Position numbers and translations under genes: made by a program
Part shown: in pieces, positions 1-7,790 of the stretch
Layout: each line of letters begins with the position of its first letter
Position numbering within the stretch: the first letter of the stretch is position 1
Notes under the pieces: model-generated
The model's input: only the letters and a program-made list of their open reading frames with translations
Databases searched by the model: none
What the model was told of the DNA's origin: nothing
Origin: Bacteroidales bacterium
Lineage (GTDB): Bacteria > Bacteroidota > Bacteroidia > Bacteroidales > GCA-2748055
DNA: 64,000 nt
Reading direction: 5' to 3'
NCBI GenBank assembly: GCA_016936975.1
Contig: JAFGWU010000035.1
Location: 25,978 to 89,977 of the forward strand

Positions 1-596
1 CCTACAAAGGAGTATTATACAAAAAGCACCTGCTGGAGGGCGTCAGAAAAGGCGCTTTTGATGAAGAAGAGGCTGAAAAGCGTTTCCAGTCCTGGATGAT
101 TGAGAAGGAACAGAAGATCCAGGCCAAGCGCGACAGGATTAAGAAGAGCAAGGAGCTCATCAGCAAAGAGCGGCTGGAACAGGAGTCAAAGATCCGTGAG
201 GAGAAAGAGAAGGAGCTGGCCAAAAAGCGTTCGGAACTTGCCGAAGCGGAAGCTGCCGAACAGAGGAAAGCCGTTCCTGAAGAGGTGACCGAAGAGGTTC
301 ATGCTGACCAGCCCGCCGGGCAGGCAGAACCTGAGGTTGCCGGACCAGCGGAAACCGCGGCTGAACCGAAACCCGAAACTGCAGAAGCTGAAGGGGAGAC
401 TGCCGCCGAAGCCGAAAAGGCAGAAGCGGAGGAGGCAGCCCCGGCGGAAGCCGAAACTGAATCCGGGGAGGAAACTGAACCGGAATCCGGAGAAGAAACT
501 GATACTGAATCCGGAGAAGAAACTGATACTGAATCCGGAGAAGAAACTGATACTGAATCCGGAGAAGAAACTGATACTGAATCCGGGAAATCCTAA
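1..596 (+). CDS. rpsP: 30S ribosomal protein bS16 (C-terminal part, 5' end outside window)
   Basis: The reading frame is open from base 3. Its first residues (YKGVLYKKHLLEGVRKGAF) match the end of the bS16 core as found in Bacteroidota; rimM follows 10 bases later, the usual rpsP-rimM order. After the core comes a long charged helix (roughly bases 90-290, rich in K/E/R, coiled-coil or single-helix-like) and then an Ala/Glu/Pro-rich acidic tail ending in five copies of an 8-residue unit ESGEETDT or close variant. The core binds 16S rRNA in the 30S subunit; the tail is an added extension whose role is unknown. Extensions on bS16 are known in this phylum, but the near-perfect terminal repeat is unusual. 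Start codon not visible. Confidence 0.9.
   Translation, partial: YKGVLYKKHLLEGVRKGAFDEEEAEKRFQSWMIEKEQKIQAKRDRIKKSKELISKERLEQESKIREEKEKELAKKRSELAEAEAAEQRKAVPEEVTEEVHADQPAGQAEPEVAGPAETAAEPKPETAEAEGETAAEAEKAEAEEAAPAEAETESGEETEPESGEETDTESGEETDTESGEETDTESGEETDTESGKS
459..590 (+). repeat. 24-bp in-frame tandem repeat in rpsP tail
   Basis: Five consecutive 24-base units (459-482, 483-506, 507-530, 531-554, 555-578) plus a partial sixth. Each encodes ESGEETDT or ESGEETEP. The last four full units are identical at base level, which points to recent expansion by slippage or unequal exchange rather than old protein conservation. Confidence 0.9.
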
Positions 597-606
597 TTCC
601 TATTGA

Positions 607-1125
607 ATGATTGATGCAGGGAGTCTGCAGGTGGGTGTTATTTCCAAACCCCATGGGGTGAACGGATCCCTGATCATGCAGCTTTTTCCCGGCAGAATAA
701 AAAAAATAACCGGAAATGATCCGCTGTTCATTGAAATAGATGGGCAGCGGATTCCTTTTTATATCGAGGAACTGCTATCCGCCGGGACCGATCACATGAT
801 CGTAAAGCTTGAATTTATTGATTCGGTGGAGGAAGCCAGGAGCTATTCGGGCTGCAGGGTCTTTATCGAATCAAAAACAGCGGATGAGGTGCGGCAGGAC
901 GAATACGAAATGCTGGTGGGTTATACGGCGGTTGATGAGCAAAAACAGCTCCGGGCTGTGGTGACCGGTCTGATGGAACAACAACAGCATAGGATCCTGG
1001 TACTGGACTGGAAGGGCAGGGAGATCATGATTCCCATTGCCGGTGAATACCTGCTGGCGGTCGACCATTCCGAAAAAATGATCTTTCTCAATATTCCCGG
1101 GGACCTCCTTTCACTCAATGAGTAA
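607..1125 (+). CDS. rimM: Ribosome maturation factor RimM
   Basis: A 172-residue protein of the usual RimM length. The N-terminal RimM beta-barrel starts at VGVISKPHGVNGSL (residues about 8-22), and a C-terminal PRC-barrel domain covers roughly residues 95-170 (DEYEMLVGYTAV onward). Known members bind the 30S head through uS19 and assist late 16S rRNA maturation. It sits 10 bases after rpsP, likely cotranscribed; trmD and rplS, which often follow, are absent and a convergent gene comes next. ATG start taken at 607. Confidence 0.93.
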   Translation: MIDAGSLQVGVISKPHGVNGSLIMQLFPGRIKKITGNDPLFIEIDGQRIPFYIEELLSAGTDHMIVKLEFIDSVEEARSYSGCRVFIESKTADEVRQDEYEMLVGYTAVDEQKQLRAVVTGLMEQQQHRILVLDWKGREIMIPIAGEYLLAVDHSEKMIFLNIPGDLLSLNE

Positions 1126-1133
1126 TTTTTCTC

Positions 1134-1697
1134 CTACCGGCGGATGATGGTGATCACGCCCTTCCGGTCAAATTTGATGATCGAGGAGGGGGCTGTCCTG
1201 AAAGATTCGTCCCTGCGCCAGTCGACCACATAATCGACCTGCTGCCGGATTTGCCCGGAGATTTCGCTGAACGCTGACGGGGCAGGTTCCCCCGACAGGT
1301 TGGCAGAGGTGGATACCAGCGGCCGTCCGAGCTTTTTAATCAATGTTCTGCAGAACGGATCAGGTGTGATCCTGATGCCGGCGGAGCCGTCTTCCGCAAT
1401 CAGGTTCGCCGCCAGGTTTTTTGCTCCGGGATAAATGATGGTCAGGGGCTTATCCGTAATTTGAATCAATGTAAAGGCCATACCAGGGATCTCTTCCACA
1501 TAGGAGGATAACCGTGCGGCATCATCAATCAGGACCAGCATGCTTTTCCGGTCGTCCCGCTTTTTAATGCGGATGATTTTCCCGACAGCTTCAGGATCTG
1601 AAGCATCGCATCCCAGTCCCCATATGGTATCGGTGGGATAAAGAATCGTCCCCCCGTCCTGCAGGATTTCCAGGGCCCTCTCTATTTCATGGTTCAT
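1134..1697 (-). CDS. tsaC: L-threonylcarbamoyladenylate synthase (TsaC/YrdC family)
   Basis: A 187-residue single YrdC-domain protein. Family signatures are GGTILYPTDTIWGLGCDA near the N-terminus, KKRDDRKSM for nucleotide contacts and STSANLSG near the C-terminus. Known members make threonylcarbamoyl-AMP from threonine, bicarbonate and ATP for the tRNA t6A37 modification. It lacks the extra C-terminal Sua5 domain. The ATG at 1697 overlaps the stop of the upstream glycosyltransferase as ATGA, which favours it over a GTG at 1706 and suggests translational coupling. Last gene of the dapD-glycosyltransferase-tsaC run. Confidence 0.88.
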   Translation of the reverse strand: MNHEIERALEILQDGGTILYPTDTIWGLGCDASDPEAVGKIIRIKKRDDRKSMLVLIDDAARLSSYVEEIPGMAFTLIQITDKPLTIIYPGAKNLAANLIAEDGSAGIRITPDPFCRTLIKKLGRPLVSTSANLSGEPAPSAFSEISGQIRQQVDYVVDWRRDESFRTAPSSIIKFDRKGVITIIRR

Positions 1698-2812
1698 CGG
1701 AGACACTCCAGGTAGAGATTATGGAGGGCAGGAATGGTTTGCTCCTCCCTGAATTGCAATACATGTTCCAGTCCCCGGCTGATCAGCCGGTTGCGTAACG
1801 GTTCATCTTCTGTGATCTGCCTTATGGCATGGATCATCTCATCCTTATTATCGGGATCGACCAGCAGGCCGCCTCCGCCGGCCGTTTCCTCCAGGCACCC
1901 GCCCCGTGTGGTGACAACCGGTATCCCTGAATTCAGGGCTTCTATGACCGGGATCCCGAATCCTTCGTAGGTTGAGGGATAAATCAAACCCATCGACAAT
2001 TGGTAGATGGCAGGAAGGTCAGCGGAGGGAACATTTTCCAGGAAGCGTATCCTCTTGAGGTTATATTTTTTGATGTATTGAAGTACCCTTTTAAAATAGC
2101 CGGTCTTTTTGCCGACCACGATCAGGGGGATATCGATTTTGCCGTGGTGGATCGCTTCAATGATCCGGAGCAGGTTCTTCCGCTCCTCAATGGTGCCGAC
2201 ATACAACAGGTACGCGGCCGGCAGGTCATATTTCGTCCGGATCTTTGCTGCAGTATCTCCCGAAATGGTATGGTAATAGTCCTGACTGCATCCCTGGTAA
2301 ATGACATGAATCTTATCCTCCCTGATACCAAGAAGTTCCACGATATCCTCTTTGGTCTGCCGGCTCACGGCAACGATTTTATCGGCATACCTGGCGCCGT
2401 AACGGACTTTCTGAAGATAGGAAAACCGGTCAACCGCCGGATAGAGGCGGGGCAGCTTCAGGAAGATGAGGTCGTGAATGGTAATGACCGACCGGACACC
2501 GTTGCGGTGAATCCCGTTGGGGATTTCGTTGCTGAGCCCATGATAGATAGTGACGCCGTCGTTGCTGAGCCAGTGGCTGATCCGGTAGGTCCTCCAGTAG
2601 CTTCTGTACAACTTTCCGGCTATGGAAGCCGGCCTGATTACCCGGGCATTTTCGGGAGGGGTGAAAATTCTGCAGTCAGAGATTCCGGGGGTATAGAGAT
2701 AATATTCCTCACCGGGATAGAATTTACACATGTTGGATATGACGAACCGGCTGTAATTGCCAAGCCCGCTGTAATTACTGAAGGCCCGTTTGGCATCATA
2801 TCCTATCCGCAT
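1694..2812 (-). CDS. Family 4 glycosyltransferase (GT-B fold)
   Basis: A 372-residue protein with the two-Rossmann GT-B layout. The C-terminal half carries the GT4 pattern: LLYVGTIEERKNLLRIIEA, then the donor-site E-x7-E motif in YEGFGIPVIEAL followed by SGIPVVTT. The N-terminal half holds the acceptor-side motif YHGLSNEIP. It probably transfers a sugar from a nucleotide donor to a glycan or lipid acceptor in the cytoplasm; the substrate cannot be told. The ATG at 2812 shares one base with the dapD stop (TGATG), so dapD, this gene and tsaC form a coupled operon. Confidence 0.85.
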   Translation of the reverse strand: MRIGYDAKRAFSNYSGLGNYSRFVISNMCKFYPGEEYYLYTPGISDCRIFTPPENARVIRPASIAGKLYRSYWRTYRISHWLSNDGVTIYHGLSNEIPNGIHRNGVRSVITIHDLIFLKLPRLYPAVDRFSYLQKVRYGARYADKIVAVSRQTKEDIVELLGIREDKIHVIYQGCSQDYYHTISGDTAAKIRTKYDLPAAYLLYVGTIEERKNLLRIIEAIHHGKIDIPLIVVGKKTGYFKRVLQYIKKYNLKRIRFLENVPSADLPAIYQLSMGLIYPSTYEGFGIPVIEALNSGIPVVTTRGGCLEETAGGGGLLVDPDNKDEMIHAIRQITEDEPLRNRLISRGLEHVLQFREEQTIPALHNLYLECLR

Positions 2813-3624
2813 CAAACCGCCACATTATATTCCCTTAATGCGTCATTAAGGGAGGTTTTCAGATCTGTTGAAGGTTTCCGTCTGCCGATGATGAGGGCAC
2901 AGGCCACCTGGAAATCGCCCGCAGGGAACGACCGTGTATAGGAACCCGGGATCACCACCGAGCGTGCCGGGATCACCCCGTGCAGTTCCAAAGGCTGATC
3001 CCCGGTGACATCAATAATCCGGGTGGAACGGGTTACCACCACATTGGCCCCGAGCACGGCTTCGGACTCAACCCTGACCCCCTCCACAACAATACTGCGG
3101 GAGCCGATGAAGCAATCATCCTCAATAATAACCGGTGCGGCCTGCACCGGTTCAAGGACGCCGCCGATACCTACCCCGCCGCTCAGGTGAACATTTTTCC
3201 CGATCTGTGCGCACGACCCAACGGTGGCCCAGGTATCAACCATCGTCCCGCTATCGACATAGGCTCCGATGTTTACATAGGATGGCATCATGATCACCCC
3301 CCTGGCCAGATAGGCTCCGTATCGGGCAATGGCATGGGGGACCACCCGGATCCCCTTCTCACTGTATCCCGATTTCAGCGGGATTTTGTCGTGAAACTCA
3401 AGGGGCGGCAGTTCGATGGTTTCCATCTGCCTGATGGGAAAATAGAGAATGACCGCCTTCTTGATCCAGTCGTTTACCTTCCATGTTCCGTCGATTTTCT
3501 GTGCGACCCTCAGAGCGCCACGGTCGAGCTGATCAATGACGCTGCTGATCTGCCGCTGAACGGAAGGATCCTTCAGAAGTTCGCGGTTCTCCCAAGCTTC
3601 TTCAATGACCTGTTTGTTTTCCAT
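2812..3624 (-). CDS. dapD: 2,3,4,5-tetrahydropyridine-2,6-dicarboxylate N-succinyltransferase
   Basis: A 270-residue protein, the normal DapD length. An N-terminal helical domain (to about residue 100) precedes a left-handed beta-helix of hexapeptide repeats with the DapD signatures MMPSYVNIGAYVDSGTMVDT and GVGIGGVLEP. Known members transfer succinyl from succinyl-CoA to tetrahydrodipicolinate in the succinylase branch of the lysine/meso-diaminopimelate pathway, feeding peptidoglycan. Likely first gene of a three-gene operon; a TAAATTTG box lies 20 bases upstream inside the end of the preceding permease gene. Confidence 0.95.
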   Translation of the reverse strand: MENKQVIEEAWENRELLKDPSVQRQISSVIDQLDRGALRVAQKIDGTWKVNDWIKKAVILYFPIRQMETIELPPLEFHDKIPLKSGYSEKGIRVVPHAIARYGAYLARGVIMMPSYVNIGAYVDSGTMVDTWATVGSCAQIGKNVHLSGGVGIGGVLEPVQAAPVIIEDDCFIGSRSIVVEGVRVESEAVLGANVVVTRSTRIIDVTGDQPLELHGVIPARSVVIPGSYTRSFPAGDFQVACALIIGRRKPSTDLKTSLNDALREYNVAV

Positions 3625-3635
3625 GTGATCAGGAT

Positions 3636-4442
3636 TTAGGCGACAAATTTAATGAGTCTGCCCGATAAATACATAACAACCAGGGTAAATATAATGGTTG
3701 CACCGGATGGAATATTCAGGACATAGGAAACGTACAGCCCGATCACAGAGGAGAGGAAACCGATAATGATCGACCCGATGATGATTCCGCCGAAACGGTT
3801 TGTGAACAGGTTTGCCGTGTTCTGCGGGATGGTCAGCAGGGAAAGCACCAGGATGATGCCGGCGATCCGGATGCTCAAAACAATGGTGAGGGCAACCAGC
3901 ACGATCAGCAGGTAGTTCATCAGCATAACGGGGATACCCCTTGTCTTTGCGAATTGTTCATCGAAGGAGAGGTAAAGAATGGTACGGTAGAAGGCCATGA
4001 AGAAGAGGGATACCGTTGCCGTGAGTGCGATCATGAAAATGAGGTCGGCTAATGTGACGGTAATGATCGATCCGAAGAGAAAGCTCATCAGGTTCGGGGC
4101 GTAGCCCGGTGTCAGGTAGACGAAGATGATCCCTATGGCCATCCCGAGCGACCAGGTGATGGCGATAATGGAGTCGTTGCGGAGCACCTTTCTTCTGGTC
4201 AGGTTTTCGGTGGTAAGAGCGGCGATGACGGCAAACACGGCGGCTCCCGCGATCGGGGGCACACCAAGGAAGTAGCCTATGCCGACGCCTCCGAATGAGG
4301 CATGGGTAATCCCTCCGCTGATGAATACCATGCGCCGCGCCACGATATAGGTTCCGATGATGCCACAGGTAACCGACATGAGAAAGGCCGCGGAAAATGC
4401 ATTCCGGAAAAAGCCATATTCAAATAATCCGAAGAATTCCAT
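3636..4442 (-). CDS. Metal ABC transporter permease (ZnuB/TroC/MntB family)
   Basis: A 268-residue ABC-3 family permease with about eight hydrophobic segments. Family hallmarks are the early ARRMVFISGGITHASFGGVG stretch and a late RIAGIILVLSLLTIPQNTA segment. It forms the inner-membrane channel of a zinc or manganese uptake system with the ATPase and binding lipoprotein encoded just upstream. The ATG at 4442 lies 4 bases after the ATPase stop and gives the normal N-terminus; a longer in-frame start at 4505 would extend deep into the ATPase gene and is less likely. Confidence 0.9.
   Translation of the reverse strand: MEFFGLFEYGFFRNAFSAAFLMSVTCGIIGTYIVARRMVFISGGITHASFGGVGIGYFLGVPPIAGAAVFAVIAALTTENLTRRKVLRNDSIIAITWSLGMAIGIIFVYLTPGYAPNLMSFLFGSIITVTLADLIFMIALTATVSLFFMAFYRTILYLSFDEQFAKTRGIPVMLMNYLLIVLVALTIVLSIRIAGIILVLSLLTIPQNTANLFTNRFGGIIIGSIIIGFLSSVIGLYVSYVLNIPSGATIIFTLVVMYLSGRLIKFVA
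3644..3651 (-). promoter_or_regulatory. -7 box (TAAATTTG) of the dapD operon
   Basis: TAAATTTG on the minus strand, 19 bases upstream of the dapD ATG and inside the last codons of the preceding permease gene. It would give dapD-GT-tsaC its own start even if the transporter operon reads through. No good -33 TTTG found. Confidence 0.4.
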
Positions 4443-4446
4443 ACGT

Positions 4447-5190
4447 TTATTGCTGGTGTTCTTTAATGATTCTGTGAGGGATCTGCCCGTGACTGATGAT
4501 CTCAATCGGGCAGTTATAGACTTTCAACTGTTCTTCGCTGATTTCGTTGGAGGGGTGGTAATGGAGCCTCCTGTTGACGCAGGCTATGGACTTAATGTAG
4601 GGGGAAATGGTGCCGATGTCGTGCGATACCAGGAGGATGGAAAGGGTTTTGTTCAGTTCCTTGAGGATGGCATAGAGTTCGATTTCAAATTTGTTGTCCA
4701 CATAGGTATTGGGTTCGTCGAGAACCAGCAGTCGGGGTGAGGAGATGATGGCCCTTGCGAGCATGGTCCGCTGAAGTTCTCCCCCGGAGAGCTCACCGAT
4801 GGAACGGTTCTGCAGGGCCCGGATGCCGACCGAGTCGAGGATCTCCTCGATCCGCGCATTACATGAACGGTGTTTCAGTACACCGGAGCGGATCCCCGTC
4901 AGAAGACCGGAATGGACCACCTCATGCACCGTTATCGGAAACTGGTCGTCGAACTGGCTGATCTGGGGAAGGTATCCGATCTCTTTCCGGGAAATGTGGT
5001 AGTGAACCGTGCCGCTGAAAGGTTTAATCAGTCCGAGAAGAACCCTCAGCAGGGTAGTCTTCCCGCCGCCGTTGGGTCCGATTACCCCTATAAAATCCTG
5101 ATGACGGATGGAAAGGGAAACATCCTCCAGGACGGTATGCCCCTGGTAACCTGCAGTGACCTGTTTCAGTTCAATCTGGAGGTTATTCAT
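4447..5190 (-). CDS. Metal ABC transporter ATP-binding protein (ZnuC-like)
   Basis: A 247-residue ABC ATPase with Walker A GPNGGGKTT (about residues 38-46), Q-loop at YLPQISQFD, signature LSGGELQR, Walker B LLVLDEPN and switch histidine in LLVSHD. The match is to the manganese/zinc group (ZnuC, TroB, MntA), supported by its position between the permease and the binding-protein genes. It overlaps the end of the binding-protein gene by 8 bases and precedes the permease by 4, so all three are cotranscribed. Metal specificity is not decidable from the sequence. Confidence 0.92.
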   Translation of the reverse strand: MNNLQIELKQVTAGYQGHTVLEDVSLSIRHQDFIGVIGPNGGGKTTLLRVLLGLIKPFSGTVHYHISRKEIGYLPQISQFDDQFPITVHEVVHSGLLTGIRSGVLKHRSCNARIEEILDSVGIRALQNRSIGELSGGELQRTMLARAIISSPRLLVLDEPNTYVDNKFEIELYAILKELNKTLSILLVSHDIGTISPYIKSIACVNRRLHYHPSNEISEEQLKVYNCPIEIISHGQIPHRIIKEHQQ

Positions 5191-6037
5191 CGGCTCCTGC
5201 TTTTAGGGCATTCGTGATATAAATCATCTGGTGATACCAGTCGGGATCCAGCGGATTGATCTGAATAATCTCTGCGCCTATCTCTTTTGCCAGGACCTCT
5301 GCATTGTGCTGATCGAGCTGCATTTGCAGGAACAGGATCTCAATCCCCTCATTCTCCCCGATATCGGCAAGGTCTTTCAGGTAGGCCGACGAGGGCGACT
5401 TGCCGTCGATCTCGAGCGGATACTGCCGCAGATCATAATCCCTTGCGTAATAGGAGAGGGAGGGATGATAGGTCATGAAGCTTCTGTTTTCCAACCCCTC
5501 AAGGATCGTGGTAATGGTATCGTTCAGATGCTCTATTTCTGTGAGGAAGTCATGGTAGTTCCGGGCCAGAATATCAGTTTGTCCGGGTAAGAGAACCTGC
5601 ATGGCCCGGAGGATGTTCTCCGCCATGATTTTCGCATTCCGGGCGGAAAGCCAGATGTGGGGATCCACACCGGCGTGGAGTCCCCCTTTCCCCACGATCA
5701 GCTCGATCCCTTCCGAAAGGTCCACCACCGACATTTCCGGATTCACCGACCTGATCCGGTCCATCCAGGATAGTTCAAAGCCAAGGTGCCCTATCTTGAT
5801 GTAGCAGTCCGAACGGCCCAGGTCCTTTAACTGGCTGGCAGTCGGTTCATAGGTGGCAGGACTGGCTCCCGGGGGGATCAGGACACTTACCCTGACCAGG
5901 TTGCCTGCTATCTTTTCCACAAAATAGGTTTCAGGCAGGATGGAAACCGTCACAACGGGCATTGTATCGTGTTCTGTCTTTTTGCTGTTGCATGCCATCA
6001 GGGAGAGCAACAGGATCAGCAAAGGCCATTTTTTCAT
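5183..6037 (-). CDS. Metal ABC transporter substrate-binding lipoprotein (ZnuA/TroA family)
   Basis: A 284-residue cluster 9 binding protein with a lipoprotein signal ([16 protein letters not shown], lipid-modified Cys16). Metal-ligand positions are seen in [14 protein letters not shown] and [14 protein letters not shown], with a further conserved acid region near the C-terminus. It lacks the long His-rich loop of many zinc-specific ZnuA proteins, so Zn, Mn or Fe are all possible. The ATG at 6037 overlaps the yidD stop as ATGA; the start at 6049 is the alternative. Confidence 0.9.
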   Translation of the reverse strand: MKKWPLLILLLSLMACNSKKTEHDTMPVVTVSILPETYFVEKIAGNLVRVSVLIPPGASPATYEPTASQLKDLGRSDCYIKIGHLGFELSWMDRIRSVNPEMSVVDLSEGIELIVGKGGLHAGVDPHIWLSARNAKIMAENILRAMQVLLPGQTDILARNYHDFLTEIEHLNDTITTILEGLENRSFMTYHPSLSYYARDYDLRQYPLEIDGKSPSSAYLKDLADIGENEGIEILFLQMQLDQHNAEVLAKEIGAEIIQINPLDPDWYHQMIYITNALKAGADE

Positions 6038-6357
6038 TTTACCTTCCATTTTTTGAATTTAAACAGCGGCGTTCCCCTCGGAGGCACGGGATCGTAACCA
6101 TGTCCTCCCCAGGGATGACAGCTCAGGATTCTTTTGGTCCCCAGAAAGAGTCCCTTCAGCGGGCCATGAACCTTCAGGGCCTCAATGGCATACTCCGAAC
6201 AGGTCGGGACGTACCTGCAGCTTCGGGGAAGCAGGGGGGAGATCAACCACTGGTAGATTTTTACCGGAATGATCAGAATGAACACCAGGAACCTGTTTAT
6301 CCAGCTGAAGAGCAAAAAGTTTCCGGATCCTTCTCTTTTATTTTCATCCTTGATCAT
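6034..6357 (-). CDS. yidD: Membrane protein insertion efficiency factor YidD
   Basis: A 107-residue protein with the YidD signature: amphipathic N-terminus, [33 protein letters not shown] and the closing [13 protein letters not shown]. Known members are peripheral inner-membrane proteins that help YidC-dependent insertion. Usually yidD lies in the rpmH-rnpA-yidC locus; here it heads a metal-transporter operon, overlapping znuA by 4 bases. A TAnnTTTG box 18 bases upstream could start this operon. Confidence 0.92.
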   Translation of the reverse strand: MIKDENKREGSGNFLLFSWINRFLVFILIIPVKIYQWLISPLLPRSCRYVPTCSEYAIEALKVHGPLKGLFLGTKRILSCHPWGGHGYDPVPPRGTPLFKFKKWKVK

Positions 6358-6374
6358 ATCCTCAGAATCGGATA

Positions 6375-6382
6375 CAAAACTA
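6375..6382 (-). promoter_or_regulatory. -7 box (TAGTTTTG) of the yidD-znuACB operon
   Basis: Read on the minus strand the box is TAGTTTTG, matching Bacteroidota TAnnTTTG, and lies 17 bases before the yidD ATG. No clear TTTG -33 partner was seen at 17-23 bases. Confidence 0.4.
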
Positions 6383-6438
6383 ACAATAAATCGCCATTAA
6401 TTTAGAGCTTTTCTAAAGTGAATTTTTAATGTTTTTGC

Positions 6439-6446
6439 TAATTTTG
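6439..6446 (+). promoter_or_regulatory. -7 box (TAATTTTG) upstream of first PFK gene
   Basis: TAATTTTG fits TAnnTTTG and lies 59 bases before the ATG at 6506, implying a leader of about 50 bases. The -33 element is not recognisable. Confidence 0.35.
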
Positions 6447-6505
6447 GAGCTTCTTTTTTTGATCTGTAACAGCTTTAATACAAATCCTGGAAAATTTAAA
6501 CATTT

Positions 6506-7738
6506 ATGAAAGATGCAGTGGCAATTCTGTGTGCGGGCGGTCCTGCTCCCGGAATCAATACCGTAATCAGTTCCGTAACGAAGATTTTTATCAATAACGG
6601 CTTCAATGTCCTGGGAATAAACGGGGGCTACAGGAGTCTTTTTTCGGATGAGCCGACGTTTGAATACCTCGATTTTGAGTATGCCGACCAGATTTACAGC
6701 CGTGGTGGTTCGGCTTTGAAAATGAGCCGGTACAAGCCGAAGGATGAGGAGTTCAAGGTTGATTTTTTCAGGAAGTACAATGTTAAGCTGTTGGTGACCA
6801 TTGGCGGCGACGACACTGCATCAACAGCCAACAGGCTGACAAAATACCTGGCCAGGGAGAAACTGGATGTCAGGAGCATCCATGTCCCGAAGACCATTGA
6901 TAATGATCTGCCTCTTCCCGAAGGGACCCCTACTTTCGGTTACCACTCCGCCAAGGAGGAGGGGGTGCGGCTGGCAACCACCATTTATGAGGATGCGCGG
7001 ACCAGCGGGAACTGGTTCGTGGTTTCTGCCATGGGCCGTGAGGCAGGACACCTGGCGTTCGGGATCGGGACAGCCTGTCATTACCCGATGATTATTATTC
7101 CTGAGATGTTCAACATGACCAAGCTGACTTTCGACAAGATAACCCGACTGGTCATCTCTTCGATGGTCAAGCGGCGTATCCTGGGGATCGATTATGGGGT
7201 GGCCATTATCAGCGAAGGGGTCTTTCACTTCATGAGTGACGAGGAGATCATCGATACGGGCATCAACTTCACGTATGACGATCACGGTCACCCTGAGCTG
7301 GGCAATGTCAGCAAATCGCATATTTTTAACATGCTGACGCAGCAGCATCTGAAGAATCTTCGGATAAAGGTGAAAAGCAGGCCCGAGGAGATGGGGTACG
7401 AACTTCGCTGCTGCAGGCCGATTGCCTATGATCTCTCCTATGCCACCCGTCTCGGACTGGGCGTTTACAAATTGTACAAAGCGGGGCTGACCGGTTGTAT
7501 GACAACCGTGGGGCGCGACGGGGAGATCACCCCGCTGTTTCTGAAGGATGTTGAGGATGAGGACGGGAAGATTAAACCGCGCCTGGTAAATATTGAATCC
7601 GACAAGGCACAGCTCATATTCAGGAACAATCTGCACTACATTACAAAAGCCGACTACCGGGCCGCGAAAAAATATGTGAAAAATCCGGAGGATTATGACT
7701 TCTTTAATATCCTCAACTGGATTCCGAATGAAGTTTAG
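6506..7738 (+). CDS. 6-phosphofructokinase, predicted pyrophosphate-dependent
   Basis: A 410-residue PFK-family enzyme of the long (about 400 residue) clade. The phosphoryl-donor loop reads TIGGDDTAS (Asp103 where ATP enzymes have Gly) and the catalytic loop reads PKTIDND (Lys129 where ATP enzymes usually have Gly; Asp132 the catalytic base). In characterised PFKs this Asp plus Lys pair marks use of pyrophosphate rather than ATP, giving a reversible fructose-6-phosphate/fructose-1,6-bisphosphate step. The fructose-6-phosphate region MGREAGHLA is also present. A second PFK gene follows 52 bases later. The donor is inferred from these residues only. Confidence 0.9.
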   Translation: MKDAVAILCAGGPAPGINTVISSVTKIFINNGFNVLGINGGYRSLFSDEPTFEYLDFEYADQIYSRGGSALKMSRYKPKDEEFKVDFFRKYNVKLLVTIGGDDTASTANRLTKYLAREKLDVRSIHVPKTIDNDLPLPEGTPTFGYHSAKEEGVRLATTIYEDARTSGNWFVVSAMGREAGHLAFGIGTACHYPMIIIPEMFNMTKLTFDKITRLVISSMVKRRILGIDYGVAIISEGVFHFMSDEEIIDTGINFTYDDHGHPELGNVSKSHIFNMLTQQHLKNLRIKVKSRPEEMGYELRCCRPIAYDLSYATRLGLGVYKLYKAGLTGCMTTVGRDGEITPLFLKDVEDEDGKIKPRLVNIESDKAQLIFRNNLHYITKADYRAAKKYVKNPEDYDFFNILNWIPNEV

Positions 7739-7790
7739 TTGATCTTCATTGCATCTTTATCCGTTTTCTTTTAATTTTAAAGAAAAAAAG

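Noticed and set aside
459..590. Possible CRISPR array
   Set aside because: The 24-base units are directly adjacent without spacers and are in frame within rpsP.
160..654. Antisense 164-residue frame with repeated RIQYQFLL units
   Set aside because: It is the reverse reading of the rpsP tail repeat; repeats without stops in one frame often stay open in others. No start context or family match.
2000..2941. 313-residue plus-strand frame opposite the glycosyltransferase and dapD
   Set aside because: Lies fully antisense to two clearly recognised genes and matches no family; open only because of codon bias.
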